DNA from: Takakia lepidozioides
Lineage: Eukaryota > Streptophyta > Takakiopsida > Takakiales > Takakiaceae
Direction of reading: 5' to 3'
DNA length: 64,000 bases
Assembly (NCBI GenBank): GCA_030704615.1
Contig: CM060734.1
Span: forward strand, 54,824,042-54,888,041
Shown: positions 1-10,999 of the stretch, piece by piece
How positions within the stretch are numbered: the first letter of the stretch is position 1
Layout of the letters: every line of letters starts with the position of its first letter
Notes under the pieces: generated by a model
Seen by the model: the letters and a program-made list of their open reading frames with translations, nothing else
What the model was told of the DNA's origin: nothing
Databases searched by the model: none
Made by a program: the position numbers and the translations under genes

Positions 1-929
1 ATCTCACCCTCATAAAGGCCCAACGAGAAAGAAGTCGGAATATGGAGAGTCTTACAAACATGGTTGCCAGTGTTGTTTCAAGGTCCAGCAATGCTATCTC
101 GCCCCCGACATTTATGTCCTCACGTACTACAACAATATGGAGCATACAGACACGAAAGGGAACGCCTGTCATGGGAAGTCCGTTGAGTTCAGGAACACTC
201 GCCACGCCTATGCACCACACATTAGCGAGGAATTGAAAGCATGGGTCATGGAGTGTCTGTGTCGAGGCTTGTCAGTCGCCCAAATCATGATGGAACATAA
301 AGAGCACGTCATGAACAACACCGGGTTGGGGGATGCATGGACACGGGACGATTTTTTGCTGGAGCAAGATGTACGCAACCTGGCCGAGAAACGGGCGTGG
401 CAAACGTTCAAAAAACATGCCAACGATGCGGAGAGTGTCCGCATGTGGAAAGACCAGAACCCGAAATCGGTCTTCTTCTATCAAGAGGAGAAATTGGCGC
501 CAACATTCAAGCACTACGATGGCGACTTAACATTCACAATCGGCATACAGACTAAGTGGCAGAAGAGCGAATGCTTCAATTACACCATGCCCGTATCGTT
601 GCATGCGATGCAACCTTCGGGACAAATTACCACAAGGTACTCTTCATCCCTTTCACAATTTATCCACTTGCAGAAGTAGTGGATGTACGCACACTGGCGG
701 CATCTCACATTCTGCATTTGAACTGTTCCCATTGTACACGTTGATGGTCTTCGACGAGTGGCTTAACGGTATACCAGTTGCGTACATCATATGCGCGCGT
801 GAGCGGACAACAGACCTGGTGCCGTGGATGGCAGCCTTGCGGGACTCTCTCCTCGTAGAAATGCCGGACTGGCGACCCAATGCCTTCATTGTGGACGATG
901 CCGACGTCGAAATAAACGCCATTACATAA

Positions 930-1890
930 GTTTCACGTACCCTCATGTACACTCATGTGCAAGTCCGTTGTCTACGTCCATTGTCTGTCTCTTCGGCAAG
1001 TCCCCTGCCATACAACGCAGTCCTGGCTGCAAGTCCGGCCCATTCATTTCTGAAAGTCTGCTGGCAAACCAGTCCGCTGATAATGTCCTCTAGCGAAGTC
1101 CGCTGGAAGACTCACTTGCGCAAGTATGTTGCAAGGTCAGTTTGCTCGGGTGTGCTGCCAGCAAAGTCTGGGTAAGTCTGTTGCTGGTCTCCTAAGGGCA
1201 AGTCCGCCGAAGGGGACTGTTCGCAAGTAGTCCGCTGCAAGACTCACGTGCGCCAGTCTGCTGCGACCTCAGTCTGGTCTAGCAAGTCCGCTCGCAGGCA
1301 GGTCCGCCGGAGGGGACTGTTCGCAAGCAGTCCGCTGCAAGACTCACGTGCGCCAGTCTGCTGCGACCTCAGTCTGGTCCAGCAAGTCCACTCGCAGGCG
1401 AGTCCGCTAGAGGGGGCTGTTCGCAAGCAGTCCGTTGCAAGACTCACGTGCGCAAGTCTGCTGCGACCTAAGTCTGGTTGAGCAAGTCCGTTTGCAGGCG
1501 AGTCCGCCGGAGGGGACTGTTCGCAAGCAATCCGCTGCAAGACTCACGTGCGCCAGTCTGCTGTGACCTCAGTCTGGTCCAGCAAGTCCGCTCGCAGGCG
1601 AGTCCGCCGGAGGGGACTGTTCACAAGCAGTCCGCTCGGGATGCCCTCTGGCCAAGTCCGTTGCAAGACTCACTTACATAAGTCCGCTGCGAGGTCAGCG
1701 TGGTCAAGTCTACTGGCGGTGTCGTGAGGGCAACACTCATGGCAGGTCAGAGTGGGCGAGTCTGCTGCCTGAATCCGTTTGGAACAAATGGACAGACCAG
1801 TCAACTAAACAGTCTACTGGGTTAGTGCCCAAGTCCACCGGCGAAGTCCACTTTGAAGTCTCTCATGTGGGCATGTGTACTTTGCAGGAC
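930..1890. repeat. AGTCYGYTG-rich block inside the MULE gene
   Basis: This block separates two adjacent conserved parts of the MULE transposase. It is full of the word AGTCTGCTG/AGTCCGCTG and close variants, all in plus orientation, from about 962 to about 1835. The right edge (TTTGCAG at 1881-1887, then coding sequence) looks like a splice acceptor, so the block could be a repeat-filled intron. A clear in-frame donor is missing: the only nearby GT is GTACCC at about 938, after an in-frame stop. It may instead be an insertion. Confidence 0.6.
1201..1690. repeat. 100-bp minisatellite, about 4.8 copies
   Basis: The landmark AGGGGACTGTTCGCAAG recurs with starts at 1211, 1311, 1411, 1511 and 1611, an exact 100-bp period. 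Each unit contains three to four AGTCYG words and the phrase GACTCACGTGCGCCAGTCTG. Copies differ by only a few substitutions, so the expansion is recent. The open frames on both strands here are by-products of the repeat. Confidence 0.93.
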
Positions 1891-3459
1891 TGTTTTTCGA
1901 GGAGTGCTCATTTTCCTGTGCCTTTGGCATGTCCGGCGGGCTTGGGTGAAGCAATCATGCGCGAAAACCAAAGATCATATTACAGCCGCAAACTTGTTGA
2001 AAGATATGGGAGACCTCATGTACTGTAGAGGTGGACCAATCAATCCCAAATAAGGTCTTGCATGGGTAGCAACAACGCTCCGACGCATGAGAAAGAAATA
2101 TCCGAATGGGCATGAATTTCTGGACTACATCGATAAGGAATGGCATCCTAAAATAGCAATGTGTTGTACAGCAGCTCGCCATGTTCCGCATGCCAGTCAA
2201 GACACCAATGCTAGCATGAGGCATACCATGGAAACTTGAAGGCAAGACTAAGGATGGAGAAAGACAAAATGACTGGGCATAGAGTGGATTGGCTCATATG
2301 GGAACTCACAGGCCGTGTGCTAACACACTACTGGTATGCAATTCACCTGAAGATGCATGGATTCATAAGGAATGACAAACAGAAGAAGTACATGTCCAGT
2401 TTTATGCTTGCAGCACGCGATATCCCAGCTTGCAATGTCACTCTTCCGTTCCATCCTGGGCAACCAGCCTATGTTCTAAGCACCAATCACCCAAACACAA
2501 TTTACATTGTTTACAATCCCGGATGCGAATGGGCTTCTTGCACTTGCCCATGGGAAATGAAGGGCAATTTGTGCAAGCATCAAGTCCTGAAGTTGCTCCA
2601 TCCACACTTGCAGAATGGACTCATAGTGCGCGCTTGTGGCACGGCGCTGGGAACCATTCATGGAGGATTGCATAATGTGTTTAGGGTTCATGCAAGTGTC
2701 GGCGACGAAGACGGTTTGGGAAATGCAACAGATGGCCTTTCCAAAGATGACTTCCCCTATGATGTGGAGTCTGTCCTCGTTCCATCCTCCATGGATGAAG
2801 AATTTGCAGACATACTTCGCATTGTTGGGGACGACAAATACCTGCAGAAACATGTGTTGTCTTCTCTTCGTATCTGTAGGGGGCAGCTTGTTGATATTCT
2901 CGCAAGAGTGCTGCAAGAATGTTGCACCTTGTGGCAGCAAAGAGCTTCCGTCCTGTAAATGACAACAACAATATGTCGCTAAAAAAAAAACGGGATTTTG
3001 TTGAGGCATGGAAAACGCGACCCAGGGCTGGCGGGGCTCTACAGCCACCATCGTGCATATGCTTCCACTATTTTCTCCTTCGTTTTGTGCTGACGTGCTT
3101 ATTTTTTAGGATGATATGTGGAAAAATTGCATGCGTTTACGGTTTGTGGTGTGTGTCCGAGTCCGAGCTCCTTCGTATGGAGCAGGAAACCATTGGTAAC
3201 ACGATAGCGGAAATCGCGGAAGCATATGCACGTGGGGGCATGTATACATTGCAGAATTTATGTCCACCGATGAGACTGTTCAGGGAAGGACGTCTCTGCC
3301 ACCACATGTCTGGGAATTGCGGAGAGTGTGAACGGAATAGGATCCAGGCCGAAGGTCCTCAAACATCCAGATGCACCTCCTCAAACATCACATCTCAACC
3401 ACTACCGTCTCCTTGAAAACTGAACAATGGGAAAGGAGACATAGCCTGAGAGATGTGGA

Positions 3460-4660
3460 TTCACGTTGCTTGTGGATGTTCGAGGTCTTACGACTGCAAA
3501 TGCACGTGGATCAACAGGCTCTTTGACTGCGTCTTTGTCAGTACTTTCTCTAAGCAGTGTGTTGTGCAATGAGTATGGGCATATGCAAGTCTGTTGGACG
3601 GATGAAATGCAACCACGGCATGACGGCGACGCCAAACGTGGTTCTGATGGGATATCAGTCTGGTCTGCTGGACTGTTGGTCTGTAAGGATACAAGTCTGG
3701 TGTGGCGCGAGTCTGTTCTTCACTGGACTACTGGGCTGTCACTGCCTGCCAAATTCCGAAATGTCTTCTCTCGTCTTATCCCCGAAGTCTCTTCTCTCGT
3801 CAGTCTGTTGAACCGTCGGACAGCTGGAAGTCCGTCTGTTCGGATATGAGTCCGTTTAACTACTACCTTTTAATTATCCGCATTGCCGTGAGTCTGCTGA
3901 GCCGTCGGTCTGCTGGTCTGTCCGTCTCTTCTGATATCAGTCAGCTAGACTATCACAAAGTCAATCTACTGTGGCGCAAGTCTGTTTGCGCTGGGTCTGT
4001 TGAGCCGTCATTATTATCACGTGTAAGTTTGCTGGACCTATTAATGCAACGACGGTGGGAAGGGGCGCCAGTGATCTCGCGCCGCATCCGAACTCGGACA
4101 GAAAGTGCGGTTTACGGTTTACTCCCGTATCACCCGGCCGCCTAGGGGATACTTTGTCTTTTGGGATATTAGACTGTTAGAAATCAGTCTGTTGTCGCGC
4201 AAATTACTCTTTGTCAGTCTCTTCGTCAGTCTATTGAACCTTCCGTCTGTTGGACTGTCCGTGCAGTGGCATACGAGTCTGTTGTTGCGCAAGTTTGTTT
4301 GCAGTGGGTCTGTTCGGCCGTTATGTCATTAGGTTTAAGTCTGCTGGACGCAATAAATGCAGCGACGGCGGTAAGGAGGCCCAGTCACGTCGCGGCACGT
4401 CATCAGACTCCGCACCAGACTCCGCATTCACCTTAGTCTCTTCGTCAGTCCGCTTAACCTCAGTTATCAGTCTGTCCTTGCGGTGGCATATGAGTCTGTT
4501 GTCAAGGGTACTGGGTCTGCTCGGCTGTCTTTGTCATCAGGAGTAAGTCTGCTGGACTTAATGAATGCAACGACAACAGACTGACGATAGTCCCACTCAT
4601 CCCGTCTGTTGGACTGTCCGTGCAGTGGCATACCGCTAGCACGTGTGAGGGGTCTGCAAC
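3460..4660 (+). repeat. AGTCTGYTG-type repeat array, forward orientation
   Basis: The stretch is dominated by AGTCTGTTG, GTCTGCTGG and AGTCCG words in plus orientation. A longer unit containing GTCTGTTGGACTGTCCGTGC followed by AGTGGCATA is repeated near 4247 and 4602, with a related copy near 4470. The units also share GTTGCGCAAGT and GGGTCTGTT. I see no coding sequence that is conserved across the units. Confidence 0.7.
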
Positions 4661-5044
4661 TATTTAATGCGATGGCGGCCAAAAAGGGGCGCCAGTGAAA
4701 TCTCGCCACGTCACTCCGCGCATGCAGGGTTATACCTGTTCTCCACTTCCCGCTGGACTTCTTTCGCACTGTTTCGTTTAGGGCCCGTCCACCTCCCATT
4801 TGTGCGAGCCCGCTTTCCTTTGTGCGTGTTAGCTTTTCGAGGCACGGACAGTCACGTGAGCACCGAATCGTCGCAACAACCGTCGCCTGTTGCCCAGTGA
4901 GCTTTCCTCTTTGTGCTTTGTGCTTTGGTTTCTTTCCATTCTCTGCTTTCTTATTCTTAGTCTGTTTGTCGCTCATTGCCGCTGCATCTCATGTCTGATT
5001 CTGCAGCCATGGAGGATGCTTGTGCAAAGGGTGGAGCAGACTAG

Positions 5045-5640
5045 TTGCATTTCATGCACAAGTCCAGGCTAAAGGAGCGAAGGTATTGGTACTCACCTAA
5101 GGAGTATGATGCGAAAATAGTCGAAGCATTCTTAGACCTCTGCGCAATCAAGCCTACAGACTTCAACTGGCAGAAGGATAAGCTCCACTGTCCCTTCTGT
5201 AGTGAAATTATCAGGACAAAGTGCAGCTAAACCGCCATTGTGTTGACACGGGTTGCAAAAACAAGTGCTATATCCCACCTGGCTTCGAGCCGTGGCCAGT
5301 TCAAAGTTAAATGAGGGTGGTGAATGCGGCCACCGCCACACTCTGTGGCGCAAACCCAAAGGCCCGCACTTTGGCGGAGATGCGCGCACGGTATGGGGTA
5401 GGTTTGGATGTTTCAATGCAAGATGTGCATGACCTGACATCGCCATTGCCTGTGGCTCCCAGAAAAAACAAACTTAGTGATGGGGCCCAGAAGAAGGAAA
5501 AAGAAAAGGCTGCAAGGTCTGCTCGGGAGGCGAGGGCAAAATCTCAACAGCAGACTCGTCTCCAAGGCAGTCGGGAAGTGTCACGGGCTGTGCCAGGGAG
5601 ACGGTCTACGCAGAGACGCAGACCATCAGTACTTCGAGTG
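5045..5640 (+). pseudogene. Unrecognised protein fragment with C/H zinc-finger-like cluster
   Basis: One frame (5045-5230) contains HCPFCSEII. A neighbouring frame from about 5212 continues with RHCVDTGCKNKC and PPGFEPWP up to a stop at 5308-5310. Read together, a CxxC followed by a His/Cys group resembles the BED-type fingers found in transposases and domesticated transposon proteins, but the frame has to be changed to join them. From 5311 a third stretch follows that ends in a lysine/arginine/glutamate-rich segment at about 5461-5570. I do not recognise the family. It lies between two repeat arrays and is probably part of a mobile element. Confidence 0.35.
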
Positions 5641-5989
5641 AGAGCTAGTCTGCTGAGCCGTCTGCAGACATCATTCGGAATGATGAATTTGCAGGTCTGG
5701 GAGGTGTCTCATCTCCCGTCGACATTGTCTTGCCTGACCAGTCGAGGGTTCACATGGAGGAAGTCTAGTCGAAAGAGACTACCAGTGGAGTCTGTCTTGG
5801 CACATTGCGCCTCATACCATTTGGGCTTCTCCCATCGGTGTGCCCGACAGTGGACGATCCAGACTTCTTCCATTTTTTCTACCGCCCAGTCCGACAGCTC
5901 AGCAGAACCATCCAAGCAGCGGAGGAAATTTGGTTGAGCTCCCTTGAAGATGAGGAGGACGTCTGTGTCGATGAGGAGGAGGAGGTAAT

Positions 5990-6440
5990 GCCCAGTCTGT
6001 CCCCATAGTTGGTAGTCTGTTGCGTCAGTCTGTTGCGTCCCCTCCTGCAGTCCACTGTGCGCATGTGTCTGTTGTCATAGAGTCTGCTGGTTCAGTCTAC
6101 TATACATGCGCAGGTATCTCTTGTCGTTGAGTCTGCTGGAGTCCGCTGGTTCCTTTGTTCTGTGCCACGATGCTTGTGAGTCTGTGAGTCCGCTGGAGTC
6201 CGCTGGTTCCTTTGTTCTGTGCCACGATGCTCGTGAGTCTACCTGCTCGGTCTGCTGCGTCAGTATGCTTGTGGACTTGCTGGTCAGTCCCATGTTTGTG
6301 GACTTGCTGGTCAATCCCCTGTTTGTGGACTTGCTCGTCAGTCCCTGGAGTCCGCTGGTTCCTTTGTTCTGTGCCACGATGCTGGTGAGTCTGCTGATAG
6401 TGAGTCCGATGCTGAGTTATTGGGTTTTCTGTCATATACC
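5990..6440 (+). repeat. AGTCTGCTG array with 27-bp and ~36-bp repeats
   Basis: AGTCTGCTGG words in plus orientation continue here. A unit starting GTCCGCTGGTTCCTTTG and ending GTGCCACGATGCT occurs at 6141, 6198 and 6350. Between them, GTGGACTTGCTGGTCAGTCC recurs at 6271, 6298 and 6325, an exact 27-bp period. The copies are nearly identical. Confidence 0.85.
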
Positions 6441-6487
6441 AGGATGAACGAACCAGTATTCGGGAGGCCTTATGTGCTTGGCGGACG

Positions 6488-7293
6488 GTGAGCTCCGACC
6501 CTCCTATAGCAATGAATGCGGTGCGCTCGAAAGTGGAGCGGGTGCGGGAGTACATCTTGTTTAAGTACCCTGGCTCAGCAAACGCCATAGCAGCACTGGA
6601 CTCTGCAGACAAAGCACGCGCCAACTCCCCGGTCAACACCATACTCACTGCAGACTCGGTGGATACAGACCTCACCCAATCTAGCATCCAGCAGACTCTT
6701 GCCCACCAGACTCTTTCCCACCAAACTCTTTCCCACCAGACTCACAGTCAGCACAGTCTTGTCCAGCACACTCCCATCCCATCCAGCAGACTGCTTTGCA
6801 GACTCCCAGCTAGCAGACTGCCACCCAGAAGACGCCCATCCACCACAGTGTTGTCCAGCGGACCCCCAGCCAGCAGACTCTCATTGTCACAACCACCACG
6901 GGACTTTTTGGAGTTTGGCGCTCGCCATTGCCACTCATTGATCCTGAAGCTGTGGACCAGACACTTGCCCGTTTGAGGGTGGGGGAAGTCAATGCCAATG
7001 TGGATTGGTATAATGAGCTCCATCGCATTGACACGGACGGCCAGTGGCCTTTTGTTCCCTTTCATTATTCCATGGAATTTACTATGGCAGAAACGAATGA
7101 AGTCCTCGAAAGCGCACATTCTGTTGCCCTGGCAGCCACGAAGGTCCAAAATGCCCCGCCACTGCTTGTCCAATTAATCCTCATGGATGACCCACGGCCT
7201 CAGGAACTCAGACATATGCCCATGGCACATCCTACCTTTGGGGTACGGGGAAAGCACTTGCTTGGAATTACTGAAGAGTACTTTGATTGCTAA
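6488..7293 (+). pseudogene. Unrecognised coding-like region with QT-rich repeat
   Basis: An open frame from 6488 encodes a hydrophilic stretch and then a repeat unit of the type L(A/S)HQT, produced by 15-bp DNA repeats at about 6705-6750. A second frame, 6928-7293, encodes a more ordinary globular-looking segment (VDWYNELHRIDTDGQWPF). I recognise no family. The DNA from about 6650 to 6900 is filled with CAGCAGACT, the reverse complement of the word that dominates the arrays to the left. Confidence 0.3.
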
Positions 7294-7726
7294 TTCTTTC
7301 CTTCACCATCGATGGATGCAGTTCGGCAATTTCCGTTCATACAGTAAATTGGTAAAGGACCTGCAAAGTTTGAGGAAGTATTTGTTTCATTCAGATTCGG
7401 ATGCGGATAAGAAGAGTGTTGTGGATGAGGTGTTGCAATGGTTTGCTGCGGTAATGGAGCGAGCAGTGTTCGATATTGTGTTGAACAGACCGGATCTGTT
7501 CAAAGTCTTTTGGTGCGGCTCCCCATTTGAAAACCGCATGCCAACGATTCGCCATCTCGATGGAGCATGCTTGGGATGCCAAATCCAAGATATTGGTCTC
7601 ATTGGCAACCTTCTAGAAGGTAATGCCAACTTATTCTCGACCGTTGTGAAGTTCATGGTCTTTTTTTCCACCATCCTGTCAGACTCACTTTGTCCAACTC
7701 ATATGTTTCAGGAATGTCCGATTTAG
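7294..7726 (+). pseudogene. Unrecognised coding-like fragment
   Basis: From about 7294 a frame different from the preceding one encodes a stretch with a balanced composition (for example SLRKYLFHSDSDADKKSVV, then RPDLFKVFWCGSPFENRMP and HLDGACLGCQIQD). It ends at the stop at 7724-7726. It may continue the coding-like region to its left after a frame break. No family is recognised, and a function cannot be given. Confidence 0.3.
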
Positions 7727-7789
7727 ACGAGCACGTGTAGTGTGCTTTTGATTCCCTTGCCAGAGGTGCACGAGATGTTGTGCTGGCGT

Positions 7790-8230
7790 TACAGGGACTC
7801 CATGACACCGTTCAACAGACTGCTGACGATGCCATTGCTCAGTAGACTGACCCAGTGCAACAAAAAGAGCATGGACAGACTGTCAACACTATCCCAGCCA
7901 CTGTTCAGGAGAGTGGGCGCACTACAGGCCACACCGAGGACGAGGAGACTCATGAGCAGACCGGCGAGCAGACTGAAGGACTGCCTCTGCACCAGACCAT
8001 GTAGCATACCGATGACGTCACTGTCAAGCAGACTGTGCAGCATACCAATGAGCAGATCGGGCTGCAGACGGATGACCTGGCTGTGCACCAGCAGACTGTG
8101 CAGCATACCATTGAGCAGACCGTCTAGCAGACTGAAAGCAGTCACCACAATGACAGTGCCCTGCAGACTGTCCAACAGATTCACGACCATACTGACTCGG
8201 AGGACCCAACTACACTTCATGTCTGGACAC
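7790..8230 (-). repeat. CAGCAGACT array (reverse-complement orientation)
   Basis: About ten CAGACT words, mostly as CARCAGACTG, occur in about 430 bases (for example near 7815, 7845, 7876, 7973, 8030, 8094, 8128 and 8163). GTGCAGCATACCA is repeated near 8034 and 8098. All copies have the opposite polarity to the arrays at 960-6440. Confidence 0.7.
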
Positions 8231-8639
8231 CAGTCCGGATCCTGGCTCGAACAGAGTCGGGCTGCACTGGCCTCAACGGGACCCTGTCTCTGAATTTCTG
8301 CGGAGTTCTATCAGTGCATTGACGGAGTCTTCTTCTCCCGCCGGGCCATCTTCACATATTGGCGCATCGTTTGAGGATATAAGCCGGGCACCGGTAAACC
8401 ATTCTTCTCCAGTGGCCCATGGCCTGCCATCTATTTCCATTCAGCTCAGCCCGGTTTTGGTTCGTTCGCTTGCGAAAGCTCTAGATGATTCTTACGTGAC
8501 CAACCGCAATATGGGAATTCAACCCCGTATCATTGACCTTACTGAAGAACTAGATGATGTAGTTGCCGCGGATAATTTAGATGTCGGCGGTAGTCAAGCT
8601 TTTTCTGCATCAGACCCTTAAGACACCTGAGAAAGCAGT

Positions 8640-10990
8640 ATCCTCATAGATATCCATCTGGGCCCAAGATTAGAGGTGCACCATAGGACGCATTTGTCAT
8701 GTAAGCATGCTTTTGAGCATTTGCAACGGCTCCTTGGCTCCTTGATGCTCTCTAAGACAAGACTAAGCACTCCACAGCCCTTGCCAAGCTCCTGAAACCC
8801 TAAGGCTTACATTTCCAGCCACAAGACACTCCTCTTGAGGTGCAAGAACTTTTCTTCCAAGCTCTGAAACCCTAGGTGCACATTCCATGGCTTTGCCGCA
8901 CCTCTTAGCTCCTGTTCCAGCCCCGCTCTTGCCATGGCAAGAGCCCTCATACCGCTGGAGTTTCAGATTGAAACCCCCAACTCAACATAGCCACAAATGC
9001 ATTGGCTTGAATACAAGAAAAATCAGCCATCTCTCTTCACTCATACCTCCTTATGAGCTTGAAGTTGGAGCTCCCGATAACTATGACTTACATCTAACAC
9101 CCTCGTAGCTCCACATTGCTGCAGCTCCTTAACTTGGCCTGCAGCTGAAGAAGACGACCACCAGTTCACCCACTCGAGACCAGCATCTCCCCCGCTTCAC
9201 ACTAGAAGCCCAAACTTGGTTGCCATAGCGTTGAGCTATGCAACGCCGCTCTTCAACATAGGCTACCCGCCTCTCTATCCATTGCAAACCTGCAACCTGT
9301 TCGTCTTTGCACTCTATCCACTTTGGATAGGCTCATGCACGGATCCCTGCACTCTAGGCTAAACCGCTTCTCATGAAGACACAAGTGCTACAAAACAACT
9401 CGAACCTGGCACTCACAGACTCGAGCTGATCTTTCTCGAGTGATAAAGAAGAAGAATACAAGCACGAGCACACAAATCTGAAGCATAAACTCATGCATAT
9501 ATAACCTCATCACTCAAATACAAGTCAAGCCAAGTGCACCCCACGCCATGGGGAATCCACACTACGGCGCCATAGCTAGGCGCGGTGAGGCTCAACTCGA
9601 GAAAGATGAGCCTCCCGCGCTTGCCGTGAAGATAACCACTCCAGGGCCTAAATCTGCCTTGACCCATGGATTGACACTTGGGCCAATCCCAAATGTCAAT
9701 ATGTAAAAACTAGCTATTTCCTAGCTAGTTTCACACTAGCGGTAAAATAACTTGACATCCCCAAAACTTTTCGGAGGCTTCAAGAACATCACATGCAATA
9801 TCCGAAACTCGGATTTGGAAGGAAGGAGGTGTTCTTGGGGCAATCGAAGCCCTTGAATATGCACATGAATCATCGTCGTGGTAGCTAGTTGCATCTTAGT
9901 TCTTCACTTGAGTCATGCCCTTCAGAATGGAAATTTCTAGGGCCAAAACTCATACACATACAGAAATTGTCCTCAGTCAGTTTTGTGTCTGTAGGGCAAG
10001 GGCACATAGGGACTGGCTTGCCCATCATGCTTCACGTCATTTGTGGTAGGATGAGTCACGGGTATAGACATGTTTGTTTCCTCTTGATCTTATTTTGCTC
10101 TCGACTTGCCTACAACTTCTTTGAGATGCATGCAATGTATATAACTAGAAATTAATTACAGTAACTTTTCAACTTGCTCGAGCTTGTACTTGGCTTCACC
10201 AACTGTATGTATCTTTAGTAAGATGCCGTGGAACGTGTACATGTGGCGTCAGTGACAGGGGTATCAGCGGAAGGCTTAGTTTGGATTGACGGAAGAGGAT
10301 CATGAGCATCATTAAATGTGTTAAGTGAATTGAAGCACACTCTGATTTGGATCCAACATCGGAAAAGCAACAAAAGTATTTTAATCCATCATGTGTTGGT
10401 TTTTTCAACATCACCACCAACAATAGTCATGATCTGGAATGTGGTTTTAACTATTTATTAGGGATCTCCATTATGGTGTGTAATAAGAAACGGGCAAAGC
10501 CACCACACTCGATGCTTCACCTTAATGCATTGGGTTTATTAACCAAGGTGTAGTCACAATCTTTTTGTTCAATTGTCATGTAACAATCAAACATGGATGA
10601 TAACCTATTGTTATCAACCCGGGGCCGGGGTTTAAAAGAAAATCCTCAACCATTTTTGAAGTGCGCCCTATCCATGTAAAATTTCTACAAACTTATCAAA
10701 GTCATGAGGACTACTACTTAACTACATCAAAATATTATCTAATCACTAACTAATACTAATACCCTAATTGTAATTGTTAAACCTCATTTCACCATCTTTA
10801 TTCGGAGTTATTTATTTATTTTTATTTTCAAACCTCATCTTGTGTATATATCTGAAAGGAAGGACAGTCACTGGCACTCATTTAGAATTCATTCATAAAT
10901 TTTAGAAATATTACAAAAGTTTGTACATCGTGTGAGGGGGACAATTCCTGTTTGGGAAGCCTTAAATTTAACAAAGTAAAAATTAGGTCA
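8640..10990. other. Intergenic, no gene supported
   Basis: No open frame here has convincing protein character. The stretch 8640-9700 has a fairly high cytosine content and contains phrases such as CTGAAACCCTA twice (near 8790 and 8864). It could be a worn retrotransposon end, but I find no paired LTR. From 9700 to 10990 the sequence becomes AT-rich with no recognisable feature. Confidence 0.5.
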
Positions 10991-10999
10991 GGTTCTTAC

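Larger units (their letters stand above)
1..3416 (+). pseudogene. MULE (MuDR-like) transposase, degenerate
   Basis: Pieces of a Mutator-like transposase appear in order on the plus strand but in different frames. An N-terminal region lies at about 137-555. The start of the transposase domain (CDATFGTN) follows at about 606-630, then LMVFDEWLNGIPVAY and the acidic FIVDDAD segment up to about 929. After a gap of roughly 0.9 kb the next conserved block (FLCLWHVRRAWVKQ) appears near 1905-1950, then AARHVPHASQDTNA near 2170-2215. A long frame at 2236-2958 ends with a SWIM zinc finger, CxC at 2539-2547 and CxH at 2572-2580. A further coding-like stretch runs to 3416 after a possible splice acceptor near 3108. 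SWIM fingers are standard in plant MULE transposases. Frame changes and stops (for example TAA at 927-929 and at 2051) make it non-functional as it stands. No terminal inverted repeats were identified, and the 5' end may lie outside the window. Confidence 0.85.

Noticed and set aside
1244-1681. Open frames on both strands across the minisatellite
   Set aside because: They arise because the 100-bp unit happens to lack stops in some frames; the peptides only mirror the DNA repeat.
8640-9700. Possible LTR or gene because of cytosine-rich, conserved-looking phrases
   Set aside because: No paired repeat, primer site or protein domain was found, so I left it unassigned.
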